64,000 bases of DNA from [Actinomadura] parvosata subsp. kistnae (GTDB lineage: Bacteria; Actinomycetota; Actinomycetes; Streptosporangiales; Streptosporangiaceae), in NCBI RefSeq assembly GCF_900323885.1, contig NZ_OOHJ01000011.1:248001-312000 (forward strand), read 5' to 3'. This document shows positions 48,844 through 57,326 of the stretch, in pieces. Positions within the stretch are counted from its first letter, which is position 1, and every line of letters begins with the position of its first letter. The notes beneath the pieces were generated by a model that was given only the letters and a program-made list of their open reading frames with translations, had not been told where the DNA came from and did not search any database. Position numbers and translations under genes: made by a program.

Positions 48844-48931
48844 TTGATCCGGGCATGACGCGAATATAAGACTCCTGCATAAAGTTGTTTAAGCAGGACC
48901 GGGAATTTATCGTCTACGTGCCGGCCGGCAC
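48844..48931 (+). promoter_or_regulatory. Promoter-like elements upstream of the MMPL gene
   Basis: TTGATC (48844-48849) and TATAAG (48865-48870) could be -35 and -10 boxes, though the 15-bp spacer is short. A perfect 14-bp palindrome GTGCCGGCCGGCAC (48918-48931) lies 30 bases before the start codon and could be an operator. Confidence 0.35.
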
Positions 48932-48961
48932 TTTCACACCGAGGCCGGGGGTGGGCGGGAA

Positions 48962-50989
48962 TTGTCGGTTTTGTTTCGTAAGGGGTTTGCGCGAAAAATC
49001 GCGGCAGCCGTGGTCGTCGCCTGGATGGCCATCGCCGTCGTGGCCGTGCTCGCGAGCGGCCCGCTCGACGACGTCCGCATCACCAGCGGCAGCTCCATGC
49101 TGGCGAGGGGGGTCGAGTCGGCCCGCGTCCTCGACCTGATCGCCAAGCAGTCCGGCCGCGTGGTCCCCGCCCTGGTGATCTACGAACGCGACGGCCCGCT
49201 CCAGCGCGCCGACATCAAGGCGGCCCGGCAGGACCTGCGGCAGTTCAAGGCCCTGCCCAACGTGATCGGCATGGCCTCGGCGCCCGTGCCCAGCGCCGAC
49301 GGGCACGCGCTCCAGGCCACGGTGCTGCTGTCCGGCAAGCCGGGCGTGCTCATCAGCCCGCTGGTCGAGCGGCTGCGGCAGATCACCGTCGAAGGCAGCC
49401 CGCCCGGCCTGATCAGCCATGTGAGCGGCCCCGGCGGGGCCGCGGCCGACTACGTCGACTCCTTCCGCCAGGTCGACGGCACGCTGCTGGCGCTGAGCCT
49501 GGCCGTGGTGCTCCTGGTGCTGCTCGCCGTCTACCGCAGCCCCGTCCTGTGGGTGATCCCCATGCTGGCCGTGGTGGTGGCCTACCTGTGCTCCGCCGCG
49601 GCGCTCTACGCGCTGGCCCGTTCGGGGCTGATGACGCTGCGGGCCGCCACGCCCGAGGTGTTCACGGTGCTGGTGTTCGGCGTCGCCACCGACTACGCGC
49701 TGCTGCTCGTCGCCCGCTACCGCGAACGGCTGCGCACCACCGCCGACCAGACCGCGGCGCTCAAGGACGCGCTGTCGGGCGGCATCCGCACGGTCGTCGC
49801 CTCGGCGCTCACCGTGGCCGGCGGCGTCGGCTGCCTCATCGTGGCCGACACCCACGCGCTGCGCTCCATCGGCGCGGCCGCCGCCATCGGCATCCTCATC
49901 ACGACGGCCGTGATGGTGACGCTGCTGCCCGCGCTCATGCTCCTCGGCGGGCGGCGCGCGTTCTGGCCGAGCACGCCGCGCCCCGGCGAGAGCACCCGCG
50001 ACGGGCTGTGGCAGGGCGTCGCGGGCTTCGTCGGCCAGCGCCCCCGCCTGGCCTGGACGGGCTCCGCCCTGCTGCTGACCATGCTGTGCATGGGGCTGAC
50101 CACGCTCGACGCCTCGGGTATCCCGCCGTCGTCGCTGTTCACCATGCGCACCGACTCCGTCGACGGCTACGACGCGCTGCGGCGCCACTACCCCGCCAGC
50201 GCCCCCGTCGTCGTCCTGGCCAGGCAAGACCGGAGCGACGCCGTCGAGCGGGCCGTGCACGAGGCCGAGGGCGTGGTGGCGATGCAGGCCGGGCCGCCCG
50301 CCCCGTGGCGCACGTTCGACGTCGTGCTCGCCGCCGAGCCCAACACCCCCGACGCCCAGCGCCTCGTCGAGGCCCTGCGCACCAGCGTGCGCGGCGCGGC
50401 GGGCGGCGCGGCCCTGGTCGGCGGCTTCACCACCGAGCTGCTCGACGTCAAGAACGCCGTCCTCGACGACGCCGTCCTCATCGTGCCGCTGATCCTGCTG
50501 GTCGTGGGGCTGATCCTGGTCGTCCTGCTGCGCTCGCTGGTGGCGCCGCTGCTGCTGATGGGCACGGTGGTGCTGTCGTTCGCGGCCACGCTCGGGCTGT
50601 GCTCGGCGCTGTTCACGCAGCTCCTCGGCTATCCCGTCGTCGACGCGTCGTTCGCCCTGTACGCGTTCGTCTTCCTCATGGCGTTCGGCATCGACTACAA
50701 CATCTTCCTCATGGCCCGCGTCCGCGAGGAGGCCGCCCGCCTCGACACCCGCGAGGCCACCCTGCACGCCCTGCGCGCCACCGGCGGGGTGATCACGGCG
50801 GCCGGGGTGGTGCTGGCGGCGGCGTTCTTCGTCCTGACCGTGCTGCCACTGGTGCCGGTGGTGCAGCTCGGGCTGCTGGTGGCGATCGGGGTCGTCATCG
50901 ACACGGTGGTCGTACGGTCGTTCCTCGTCCCGGCGCTCGCCCATCACATGGGACGCCGAATCTGGTGGCCGGCCCGTGCGACCTCCTGA
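48962..50989 (+). CDS. MMPL-family RND lipid transporter
   Basis: 675 residues with the mycobacterial-membrane-protein-large layout. A first helix (IAAAVVVAWMAIAVVAVLAS) is followed by a porter-like domain, then five helices including VFGVATDYALLLVARYRERL. The second half repeats this with FLMAFGIDYNIFLMARVREEA, both carrying the conserved Asp-Tyr of the proton-relay region. The start is a TTG at 48962 with a GGCGGG-type ribosome site. MMPL proteins export lipids or siderophores. Its stop overlaps the next gene by 14 bases, and the nearby ceramide-like genes make a lipid cargo likely. Confidence 0.9.
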   Translation: MSVLFRKGFARKIAAAVVVAWMAIAVVAVLASGPLDDVRITSGSSMLARGVESARVLDLIAKQSGRVVPALVIYERDGPLQRADIKAARQDLRQFKALPNVIGMASAPVPSADGHALQATVLLSGKPGVLISPLVERLRQITVEGSPPGLISHVSGPGGAAADYVDSFRQVDGTLLALSLAVVLLVLLAVYRSPVLWVIPMLAVVVAYLCSAAALYALARSGLMTLRAATPEVFTVLVFGVATDYALLLVARYRERLRTTADQTAALKDALSGGIRTVVASALTVAGGVGCLIVADTHALRSIGAAAAIGILITTAVMVTLLPALMLLGGRRAFWPSTPRPGESTRDGLWQGVAGFVGQRPRLAWTGSALLLTMLCMGLTTLDASGIPPSSLFTMRTDSVDGYDALRRHYPASAPVVVLARQDRSDAVERAVHEAEGVVAMQAGPPAPWRTFDVVLAAEPNTPDAQRLVEALRTSVRGAAGGAALVGGFTTELLDVKNAVLDDAVLIVPLILLVVGLILVVLLRSLVAPLLLMGTVVLSFAATLGLCSALFTQLLGYPVVDASFALYAFVFLMAFGIDYNIFLMARVREEAARLDTREATLHALRATGGVITAAGVVLAAAFFVLTVLPLVPVVQLGLLVAIGVVIDTVVVRSFLVPALAHHMGRRIWWPARATS

Positions 50990-52001
50990 CCCTTCGCCCG
51001 CGCACCTCCCGCACGTCCCCGGGGCGGGAATCGCGCTCGCCCAGGTGACCGCGGCGGCGACGAATGTCCGGCCCGTCCTTTCCTCGCGGCATCTGAAACC
51101 CGGCCGCGGATTTCCTTTTCGCCCGGTTGAATGGCTTTTGTTGGGCTATTTCGCCCTCATGGCGCTCGTGGTGACCAGTTTCCGGAATCGCCTGGAGGAC
51201 TGGCCTGAACTACTCGCCGGATACGCGCTCGCGGCCCTGCTCATACTCGCGCTGGCGTCGGCCGAGCAGCGCCTTCCCACCGGTGTCCGGGCGGTGCGGT
51301 TCGTCCGGACGTGCGCGCCGATGCTCATGCTCCCCCTCGTGTACGGCGCCGCCGCCCGCACCGCCCGCGTCCTGCACGGACGTTACCTCGACGCCGACCT
51401 GTACGCCTGGGAGAAGGATCTGCTCGGGTTCGCCCCCAACACCGCCCTCACGTCCGCGCTCGGCTCCCCGCTGATGACCGAGGTGCTGACCTTCTGCTAC
51501 TTCTCCTTCTACGGCTGCTTCCTCATTCCGGCCATCCTGTACGCCCAGGGTCGCGCACCGCTGGTGGAGCGTTACGTGCTCGCCATGGTGGCCGCGTTCC
51601 TGCCCTGCTACCTCGGGTTCATCGCGCTCCCGCTGATCGGCCCGGCGGCGGGGCTCCCCGAGTTGCACGCCGCGCACGGCCCGTCCGGATACGTGATCAC
51701 CGCCGTGCAGAGCGAGATCATGGCCGCTCTCGACCCGCCCGGCGCGTGCTTCCCCTCCACGCACGTGGCAGGCGCCTGGGTCACCGTGCTCGTCCTCCGC
51801 CGGCACGTCCCCAGGATGGTCCGCCTGGTGCTGTGGACGCTGACGGCGGGGCTGACGGTCGCCGTCGTGTACGACTGGTACCACTACCTCACCGACGTCG
51901 TCGCCGGGCTGGCGGTGGCGCTGATCGTGCCCGCCGTCCTCGAACGGGCCGTCAGCGGGCGGGACGCAGTGCGGCCAGCGCGGCCTCGAAGCCCCGGATG
52001 A
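50976..52001 (+). CDS. PAP2-superfamily phosphatase/phosphotransferase, Aur1-like
   Basis: 341 residues with about six membrane helices. The catalytic signatures are CFPSTHVAGAWV and VYDWYHYLTDVVAGL (His and Asp), but the first PAP2 motif (Lys-x6-Arg-Pro) is missing. This combination, with an LLGYF-type first helix and YFSFYGCFLIPAILY, is typical of the PAP2_3 branch that includes inositol-phosphorylceramide synthases and related transferases. It overlaps the MMPL stop by 14 bases and the convergent reductase by 50. Next to ceramide-type genes it may add or remove a phosphate head group. Confidence 0.82.
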   Translation: MRPPDPSPAHLPHVPGAGIALAQVTAAATNVRPVLSSRHLKPGRGFPFRPVEWLLLGYFALMALVVTSFRNRLEDWPELLAGYALAALLILALASAEQRLPTGVRAVRFVRTCAPMLMLPLVYGAAARTARVLHGRYLDADLYAWEKDLLGFAPNTALTSALGSPLMTEVLTFCYFSFYGCFLIPAILYAQGRAPLVERYVLAMVAAFLPCYLGFIALPLIGPAAGLPELHAAHGPSGYVITAVQSEIMAALDPPGACFPSTHVAGAWVTVLVLRRHVPRMVRLVLWTLTAGLTVAVVYDWYHYLTDVVAGLAVALIVPAVLERAVSGRDAVRPARPRSPG

Positions 52002-52917
52002 GCGGGGTGGCGGGCGCGAAGCCCAGCTCGCGTACGGCGTCGTCCGGCGTGCACGTCCAGTCGGGGCGGCGCATCTCGCGCACCTTGTCCCGGTTCAGCG
52101 CCGGCATGGCGCCGCGCGCGGCCAGCTCGGCCAGCACGGCCACCGCACGCACGGCGGGCATCGGCACCGGCACCACGAGCGGCTCCCGGCAACCTGCCGC
52201 CCGGGCCAGGGCACGGCAGATGTCGGCCCAGTCGTAGGCGTTGCCGTCACTGATCGGGTACAGGCCAGGGCCGCCTCCGACAGGGGTGTCCGCGGCGGGC
52301 AGGACGGGGCCGTGGTCGGTGGCGGACAGGAGGGCGGTGCACAGGTCGTCCACGTAGATCATGCCGTAGCGGCGAGGGCCGTAGCCGGCCTTGAGGACCA
52401 CGCCGAGCCTGATCATGGGCAGGAGCGCGGGCAGCAGCGCCTCCTCGCCGGGCCCGTACACGATGCCGGGCCGCAGGATGACCGTGGGCACCTGGGCCGC
52501 GTGTTCCCGGGCGACCTGCTCGCCGGCCCGCTTGCTGGCCCCGTACAGGGAGATGGCGGGGCCGGCGGCGAGGGAGGAGCAGAGCACGAGGCGCGCCGGG
52601 CGGCGCTGGGTGGCCATCGCGCGCACCAGCCGGGCGACGCCGTCGCGGTTGACCGACCAGTACGCGGCGGGGGTGCGGGCGCGCAGCGTGGCCGCCAGGT
52701 GGATCACCCGGTCCGCGCCCTGCAGCGCCTCCGCGATGCCCCTGCCGGTGGTCAGGTCGCCGGACACCACGCGCACGCCCAGCTCGCGCAGCAGCCTGGC
52801 ACGGGGTGAGGGGCGGGCCAGCGCCGTGACGGTGCCGCCCCGCTCCAGGATCATGCGGGTCAGCCGCCCCCCGACGAACCCGGTGGCCCCGGTGACCAGG
52901 TAGTGCGGGGTCGTCAC
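51952..52917 (-). CDS. NAD(P)-dependent epimerase/dehydratase-family reductase (CerR-like)
   Basis: 321 residues from GTG 52917. The Rossmann motif VTGATGFVGGRL lies at residues 8-19, VIHLAATLRART follows, and the catalytic Tyr-Lys is in ISLYGASKRAGEQ, an extended-SDR arrangement. It ends PDWTCTPDDAVRELGFAPATPL, typical of 3-beta-HSD/NDP-sugar epimerase-like proteins. In Caulobacter a protein of this family (CerR) reduces the 3-keto group of the ceramide precursor. Upstream of the GTG the same frame stays open through the 39-bp repeat array. The tail overlaps the PAP2 gene. Confidence 0.82.
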   Translation of the reverse strand: MTTPHYLVTGATGFVGGRLTRMILERGGTVTALARPSPRARLLRELGVRVVSGDLTTGRGIAEALQGADRVIHLAATLRARTPAAYWSVNRDGVARLVRAMATQRRPARLVLCSSLAAGPAISLYGASKRAGEQVAREHAAQVPTVILRPGIVYGPGEEALLPALLPMIRLGVVLKAGYGPRRYGMIYVDDLCTALLSATDHGPVLPAADTPVGGGPGLYPISDGNAYDWADICRALARAAGCREPLVVPVPMPAVRAVAVLAELAARGAMPALNRDKVREMRRPDWTCTPDDAVRELGFAPATPLIRGFEAALAALRPAR

Positions 52918-52940
52918 CGCTCCACCACCCGGCCACGGGC

Positions 52941-53174
52941 CACAGCCTGTGCCCGGTGTCCGCGCGCACGGAAAGAAGCCACGGCCCGTGCCGGGGATCC
53001 GCCCGCGCAGGAACGAGCCACGACCGGTGCCGGGCATCCGCCCGTACAGAAACGAGCCACGACCGGTGCCGGGCATCCGCCCGTACAGAAACGAGCCACG
53101 GCCCGTGCCGGGCGTCCGCCCGTACAGGAACGACGCACGGCCGGTGCCGGGCATCCGCCCGTACAGGAACGACG
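52941..53174. repeat. 39-bp tandem repeat array, six copies
   Basis: Copies start at 52941, 52980, 53019, 53058, 53097 and 53136, with the third and fourth identical and the others 75-95% alike; a degenerate partial copy follows. The period is a multiple of three, so each frame reads a repeating peptide (for example FLYGRMPGTGRGS on the minus strand, in frame with the reductase). It fills the gap between the N-acyltransferase stop and the reductase start. Confidence 0.95.
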
Positions 53175-53212
53175 CACCACCGGCGGCGAGCATGCGCGCG
53201 TGCGGGAGCTCG

Positions 53213-54358
53213 TCACAGCTCCCGCCCGTAGATCCGGTAGGCCTTGGCGCGGGTGCAGCCGAGCACGGTCAGGTAGCGGTTGATGGCCTGGTTGTCCTCC
53301 AGGGTCCAGCCGAGCTCCATCCCCCCGCGGTACCCACCGGAGACGATGGCCTCGTGGGCGCGGGCGAGCAGCGCGGCCTCGACGCCGTGCCGGCGCAGGT
53401 CGGGGACGACTCCGAACAGCACGCCCCGGACGCGGTCGATGCGGCGGGCCGCCATGGACAGCCGGACCTGCCCGATCGGCAGGCCGAAGCGGGTGAGGCG
53501 GCCCCGGGCGGCGGCGACGGCCTGGTTGAAGTCGGGCAGCACGAGGGCCACCGCGACCGGCTCGCCGTCGACCTCGGCGAGCTGGACGAGCCCGGGGTCC
53601 ATGACCTTGCGCAGCCGGTGCTTGGCGGCGGCGAACTCGGCGTCGGTCATGGGGGTGAAGCCCCAGTTGCCGTGCCAGGCGCGGTCGAAGACGAGCTTGA
53701 CGCGGTCGAGGTCGGCGTCGAAGCGCGCCGGGTCGAGGGGCCGCACGGTGAGGCGGTGCCGGTGCTCGGCCCGCCGGGCGATGCGCAGCAGCCGCTCGGG
53801 CGGGACCTTTCCCTCGGTGTCCCACGCCCACAGGTCCTTCGCCTTGGTCATGCCGCAGGACTCCAGCAGCGCCGGATAGTAGGCGGGGTTGTACGGCATC
53901 ATCACGCTGGGCGGCGCGTCGAACCCGTCGACGAGCACCCCGCACTCGTCGTTGGTGGTGAAGTTGACCGGCCCGAGCATGGTGGTCAGCCCGCGCCCGC
54001 GCAGCCATCGGGCGGCGGCGTCGAGCAGCTCGCGCGCCACGGCGGGGTCGTCGGCGCAGGCGAACTGGCCGAAGAACCCGTCGCGGGCGGCGTGGGTCGC
54101 GTTGTGGCGGGGGTTGTGCACGGCGGCGATCCGCCCGGCGACGCGCTTGCCGCGCCGTACGGTGAACAGCGCGGCCTCGCCGTAGCGGAAGAACGGGTTG
54201 TGCCGCCGGTCGAGCAGGCGCCGGCTGTCGTCGCGCAGCGGCGGCACGAAGTGCGGGTCGCCGCCGTGCAGCCGGTAGGGCAGCTCGATGAACTCGGTGA
54301 GCCCGCGCCGCCCTCGGACGGGCTCGGCGGGACCCGGCGGCGGGGGCGGGACCGGCAT
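53213..54358 (-). CDS. GNAT-fold N-acyltransferase resembling bacterial ceramide synthase
   Basis: 381 residues. The sequence shows a run typical of a GNAT subfamily that includes Caulobacter bCerS: ELPYRLHGGDPHFVPPLRDD, NPFFRYGEAALFTVRR, VAGRIAAVHNPRHNATH, GPVNFTTNDECGVLVDGFD and MMPYNPAYYPALLESCGM. A second GNAT-like half has GEPVAVALVLPDFNQAV and VRGVLFGVVPDLRRHGVEAAL, the acyl-CoA/ACP loop. ATG 54358 follows the ACP stop by 14 bases. The proposed reaction is N-acylation of 3-ketosphinganine or a similar long-chain base. The assignment rests on pattern and context. Confidence 0.78.
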   Translation of the reverse strand: MPVPPPPPGPAEPVRGRRGLTEFIELPYRLHGGDPHFVPPLRDDSRRLLDRRHNPFFRYGEAALFTVRRGKRVAGRIAAVHNPRHNATHAARDGFFGQFACADDPAVARELLDAAARWLRGRGLTTMLGPVNFTTNDECGVLVDGFDAPPSVMMPYNPAYYPALLESCGMTKAKDLWAWDTEGKVPPERLLRIARRAEHRHRLTVRPLDPARFDADLDRVKLVFDRAWHGNWGFTPMTDAEFAAAKHRLRKVMDPGLVQLAEVDGEPVAVALVLPDFNQAVAAARGRLTRFGLPIGQVRLSMAARRIDRVRGVLFGVVPDLRRHGVEAALLARAHEAIVSGGYRGGMELGWTLEDNQAINRYLTVLGCTRAKAYRIYGREL

Positions 54359-54372
54359 GTGGGCGGCCCTCC

Positions 54373-54621
54373 TCAGCCGGCCCGGACCCCGGCGCGGACC
54401 AGGGTGGTGACGTCGGCGAGGGTGCGCACGTGGGTGGCGAGGTCGAAGTCGACGCGCAGGTCGAAGCGGTCGCCGCTGGCGACGGCCAGCTCGACCATGT
54501 CGAGGCTGTCGGCCTCCAGCTCGTCGCGCAGGTCGGTGTCGGGGGTGATGGCCGACGGATCCACGGCGAGGATCTCGGCGCACAGGGCGCGGAGCTGGTG
54601 GAAGATCTCGTCCTCTGTCAT
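54373..54621 (-). CDS. Acyl carrier protein
   Basis: 82 residues with the phosphopantetheine site in EADSLDMVELAVASG (Ser39 in DSLD) and a four-helix pattern. It is acidic and compact, a free-standing ACP. First gene of the minus-strand ACP-acyltransferase-reductase set and divergent from the serine-palmitoyltransferase-like gene, it most likely carries the fatty acyl chain for that enzyme, as AcpR-type ACPs do in Caulobacter sphingolipid synthesis. It is far from, and unlikely to serve, the type II PKS at 9-20 kb. Confidence 0.9.
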   Translation of the reverse strand: MTEDEIFHQLRALCAEILAVDPSAITPDTDLRDELEADSLDMVELAVASGDRFDLRVDFDLATHVRTLADVTTLVRAGVRAG

Positions 54622-54863
54622 GGGTGCGTCCTTGGGTGGGCTGTCGTGGTCGGGCCGGTGGCGGGCCGGCGTGCTTCACGCCAGCGATGATTACTCTAGT
54701 ATCACGATCAACCACTGTAAGCTACCATCGCCTGATGCGGCCCGGCATCCCGCCTCGCGCCGGCCTCGGTGCGCACTGCTGTGCGCACTGCTCCACCGAT
54801 CGTGACCGACGGAACCTGGAGACCCCTGATGATCCACCCTTCGTCGCCGCCCCTCCGCCCCCG
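54622..54863. promoter_or_regulatory. Divergent promoter region between the ACP and serine-palmitoyltransferase-like genes
   Basis: A 242-base gap with one AT-rich stretch near 54686-54716 (GATGATTACTCTAGTATCAC), standing out in this GC-rich DNA and likely to hold the promoters for both directions. No clear operator was recognised. Confidence 0.4.
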
Positions 54864-56090
54864 ATGCCCCGGACGGACTCGGAAAGCGAGCCCCGCGTCG
54901 TGACGGACCCTTTCGGCAAGTGCCGGCTCCCCGAGGCCAAGGCCCTGGCCGCGACCGGCCTCTATCCCTACTACCTGCCGGTGGAGGAGCGCCCCGGCGG
55001 CGGCGAGGTGGTGGTGGGCGGCCGCCGGGTGCTGATGGCCGGCTCCAACGACTACCTGGCGCTGTCGGACGATCCCCGGCTGAAGGAGGCGGGCGCGGGG
55101 GCGTTGCGGCGGCTGGGCTCGGGCAACTCTGGGTCGCGGGTGCTCAACGGCACGCTGGCCCTGCACGAGACCCTGGAGGGAGAGCTGGCCGGGTTCCTCG
55201 GGCACGAGGCGGCGATGGTGGTCTCCACCGGCTACCAGGCCAATCTCGCGTTGAGCGCGTTGTTCGGGCCGCGTGACGTGTTGTTCGCCGACCGGCGCAT
55301 CCACGCCTCGCTCATCGACGCGGCCCGTCTCGGCCAGGCCAGGCTGCGGCGTTACCGGCACAACGACATGACGCAGCTCGCCGCGATGCTGGAGGCGGCG
55401 GGCCCCGAGGTGGGCGCGATCGTGCTGACGGAGGGCATGTTCTCGGTGGGCGGCGACCTGTGCGACCTGCCCGGCATCGCCAAGCTGGCGGCGCGGCACG
55501 GGGCGCGGCTGGTGCTCGACAGCGCGCACGACGCGGGGCTGCTGGGCGCCGGCGGGCGCGGGGCGGCCGAGCACCACGGGCTGCAGTCGGCCGTCGACGT
55601 GCAGACGATCACGTTCTCCAAGTGCTTCGGTACGCTCGGCGGCGCGGTCGCCGGGCCCGAGCACGTCGTCCACTACCTGCGGCACAGCGCGCGGTCGGCG
55701 TTGTTCTCGGCCTCGCTGCCGCCGGCGTGCACGGCCGCGGCGCTGGCCGCCCTCGACATCATCCGCACGGAGCCGGAGCGCCGCCGCGCGGTCATGGCGG
55801 CGGCGGAGCGGCTGCGGTCGGGGCTGGTGGCGCTCGGGTTCGCGATCACTCCGGGCGGCACGCCCACGGTGTCGCTGCGGGTGGGCGATCGCCTGATGTG
55901 CTGCCGGTTCTGGACGGGGCTGCTGGAGGAGGGCGTTCTGTCGAACGTCATGCTGCCGCCGGCCGTTCCCGAGGGTGAGGCGTTGATCCGGCTGAGCGTC
56001 ACGGCGGCGCACACGGGCGGGCAGGTGGACCGGATCCTGAGCGCGGTGGCCACGGTCGCCGGGGATCTCGGGCTGCTGCCGCGTCCCTGA
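54864..56090 (+). CDS. Serine palmitoyltransferase-like alpha-oxoamine synthase (PLP)
   Basis: 408 residues of the alpha-oxoamine synthase family. The PLP lysine is Lys253 in TFSKCFGTLGG; Asp219 and His222 in DSAHDAGLLG contact the cofactor, and GSGNSGSRVLNGTLALHETL carries the LNGT form that is characteristic of serine palmitoyltransferases rather than AONS or KBL (which have LxxG/SGN forms). It should condense an acyl-ACP or acyl-CoA with serine to a 3-keto long-chain base. ATGs at 54735 and 54864 and a GTG at 54900 are possible starts; 54864 is a middle choice. Neighbours support a role in ceramide-like lipid synthesis. Confidence 0.85.
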   Translation: MPRTDSESEPRVVTDPFGKCRLPEAKALAATGLYPYYLPVEERPGGGEVVVGGRRVLMAGSNDYLALSDDPRLKEAGAGALRRLGSGNSGSRVLNGTLALHETLEGELAGFLGHEAAMVVSTGYQANLALSALFGPRDVLFADRRIHASLIDAARLGQARLRRYRHNDMTQLAAMLEAAGPEVGAIVLTEGMFSVGGDLCDLPGIAKLAARHGARLVLDSAHDAGLLGAGGRGAAEHHGLQSAVDVQTITFSKCFGTLGGAVAGPEHVVHYLRHSARSALFSASLPPACTAAALAALDIIRTEPERRRAVMAAAERLRSGLVALGFAITPGGTPTVSLRVGDRLMCCRFWTGLLEEGVLSNVMLPPAVPEGEALIRLSVTAAHTGGQVDRILSAVATVAGDLGLLPRP

Positions 56091-56103
56091 GCTCCAGCTC
56101 CCC

Positions 56104-56156
56104 TTGACGGGAGCTTCCCGCCCTAATTATTTTCTACCCGTTAGTTATTAAGGAGG
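56104..56156 (+). promoter_or_regulatory. AT-rich promoter/operator before the ROK gene
   Basis: TTGACG (56104-56109) could be a -35 box. CGGGA-GCT-TCCCG (56108-56120) is a small hairpin followed by TAATTATTTT and could instead end the preceding transcript. TAATTA...TAGTTATTA is loosely palindromic. AAGGAGG (56150-56156) is a strong ribosome site for ATG 56162. Confidence 0.4.
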
Positions 56157-56161
56157 CGGGC

Positions 56162-57312
56162 ATGCCGACACCGGTGCAGGACGTCCGCAGGCTGCACAGA
56201 CGCCTCGTGCTGCGCGCCTTGCGCGACCACGGGCCGCAGCCGCGTGCCGACCTGGCCAGGCGGCTGGGCCTGTCCCCGACCACCATGACGAAGGTGGTGG
56301 GCCAGCTCCTCGGCGAAGGGCTGGTCGCCGAGGGGGCCACGGACGGCGCCGGCACCCGGGTCGGGCGGCCCTCGACGGAGGTGCGGCTGCGCACCGACGC
56401 CCGCCACGTCATCGGGGTGCAGGTCGGGGCGGGCACGGTGCGGCTCGGGCGGTGCGATCTCAAGGCCCGCCCCCTGGAGGTGCGCTCGTTCGCGTTCGAC
56501 CTGGCGGGCGAGCCGCCCGAGCGGGTGGTGCGGCGGATCGCCGAGGCCGCCGCCGCGCTGGCCGGCGACCGGCTGCTGGGCATCGGCGTCGCCGCGCCCG
56601 GCCCGGTGGACCCGGGCAGCGCCGCAACGTGCTGTCGGTCAACCTCGGCTGGCGGGACGTCGCGTTCGCCGACCCGCTGGAGCGGGCGCTCGGGGTGCCG
56701 GCGGTGGTCGATCACAACGTACGGGCGATGGCGCTGGCCGAGGCCCGCTACGGCGACACGGGCGGGGCCGACCCCCTCCTGTACGTCTACGTCCGCACCG
56801 GGGTCGGGGCCGGGCTGGTGATCGGCGGGCAGCCGTTCCGGTCCGGTGCCCACGGGGTCACGGAGCTGGGGCACCTGAGGGTGGTCGAGCGGGGGCGGCC
56901 GTGCGCGTGCGGCGCGAGCGGCTGCCTGGAGACCGTGGCGGCCGAGCCGTACCTGGCGGAGCGGGCCCGCGCCCTGCTCGGCCGCGACAGCCAGGACCCG
57001 CTCGCCGACCTGGCCGAGGCCGCCCACGGCGGTGACGGGCGGGCCGCCGCCGTGCTGGAGGAGCTGGTGGACCGTCTCACCACCGGCCTGGCCAGCGCGG
57101 TCAACCTGCTCAACCCCGCGCTGATCCTGCTCGGCGGCGCCTTCCGCACCGCTCCCGAGCCGGTGTTCGACCTGGTCAGGGACGCGTTGCGGGCCAGAGC
57201 CTTCCCCGTGCTGCGCGACGCGGTGCAGGTGCGGCGGGCCACGCTCGGCCCCGACGCCGGCGTCGTGGGCAGCGCCGCCGTCGCCCTCGACCGGCTCTTC
57301 TACGACGCTTGA
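56162..57312 (+). CDS. ROK-family transcriptional regulator, apparent frameshift
   Basis: About 383 residues after bridging. An N-terminal winged helix (VLRALRDHGPQPRADLARRLGLSPTTMTKVVGQLL) is followed by the ROK sugar-kinase-like domain with VIGVQVGAGTVRLG, DHNVRAMALAEARYG and the zinc motif CACGASGCLETVA. The frame breaks near 56620; one added base restores the conserved RNVLSVNLGWRD. ROK regulators answer to sugars. The glycosidase gene 14 bases downstream is the likely target, with both possibly in one operon. Confidence 0.9.
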
Positions 57313-57326
57313 AAGGCAAGGACACG

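Noticed and set aside
52941..53174. CRISPR array
   Set aside because: The 39-bp units are directly adjacent with no variable spacers, vary among themselves, and no cas genes are present.
54373..54621. ACP as the missing carrier of the type II PKS
   Set aside because: It is 34 kb from KS/CLF, belongs to a tight gene set with the acyltransferase, and is divergent from the SPT-like gene, so a fatty-acyl role is more likely.
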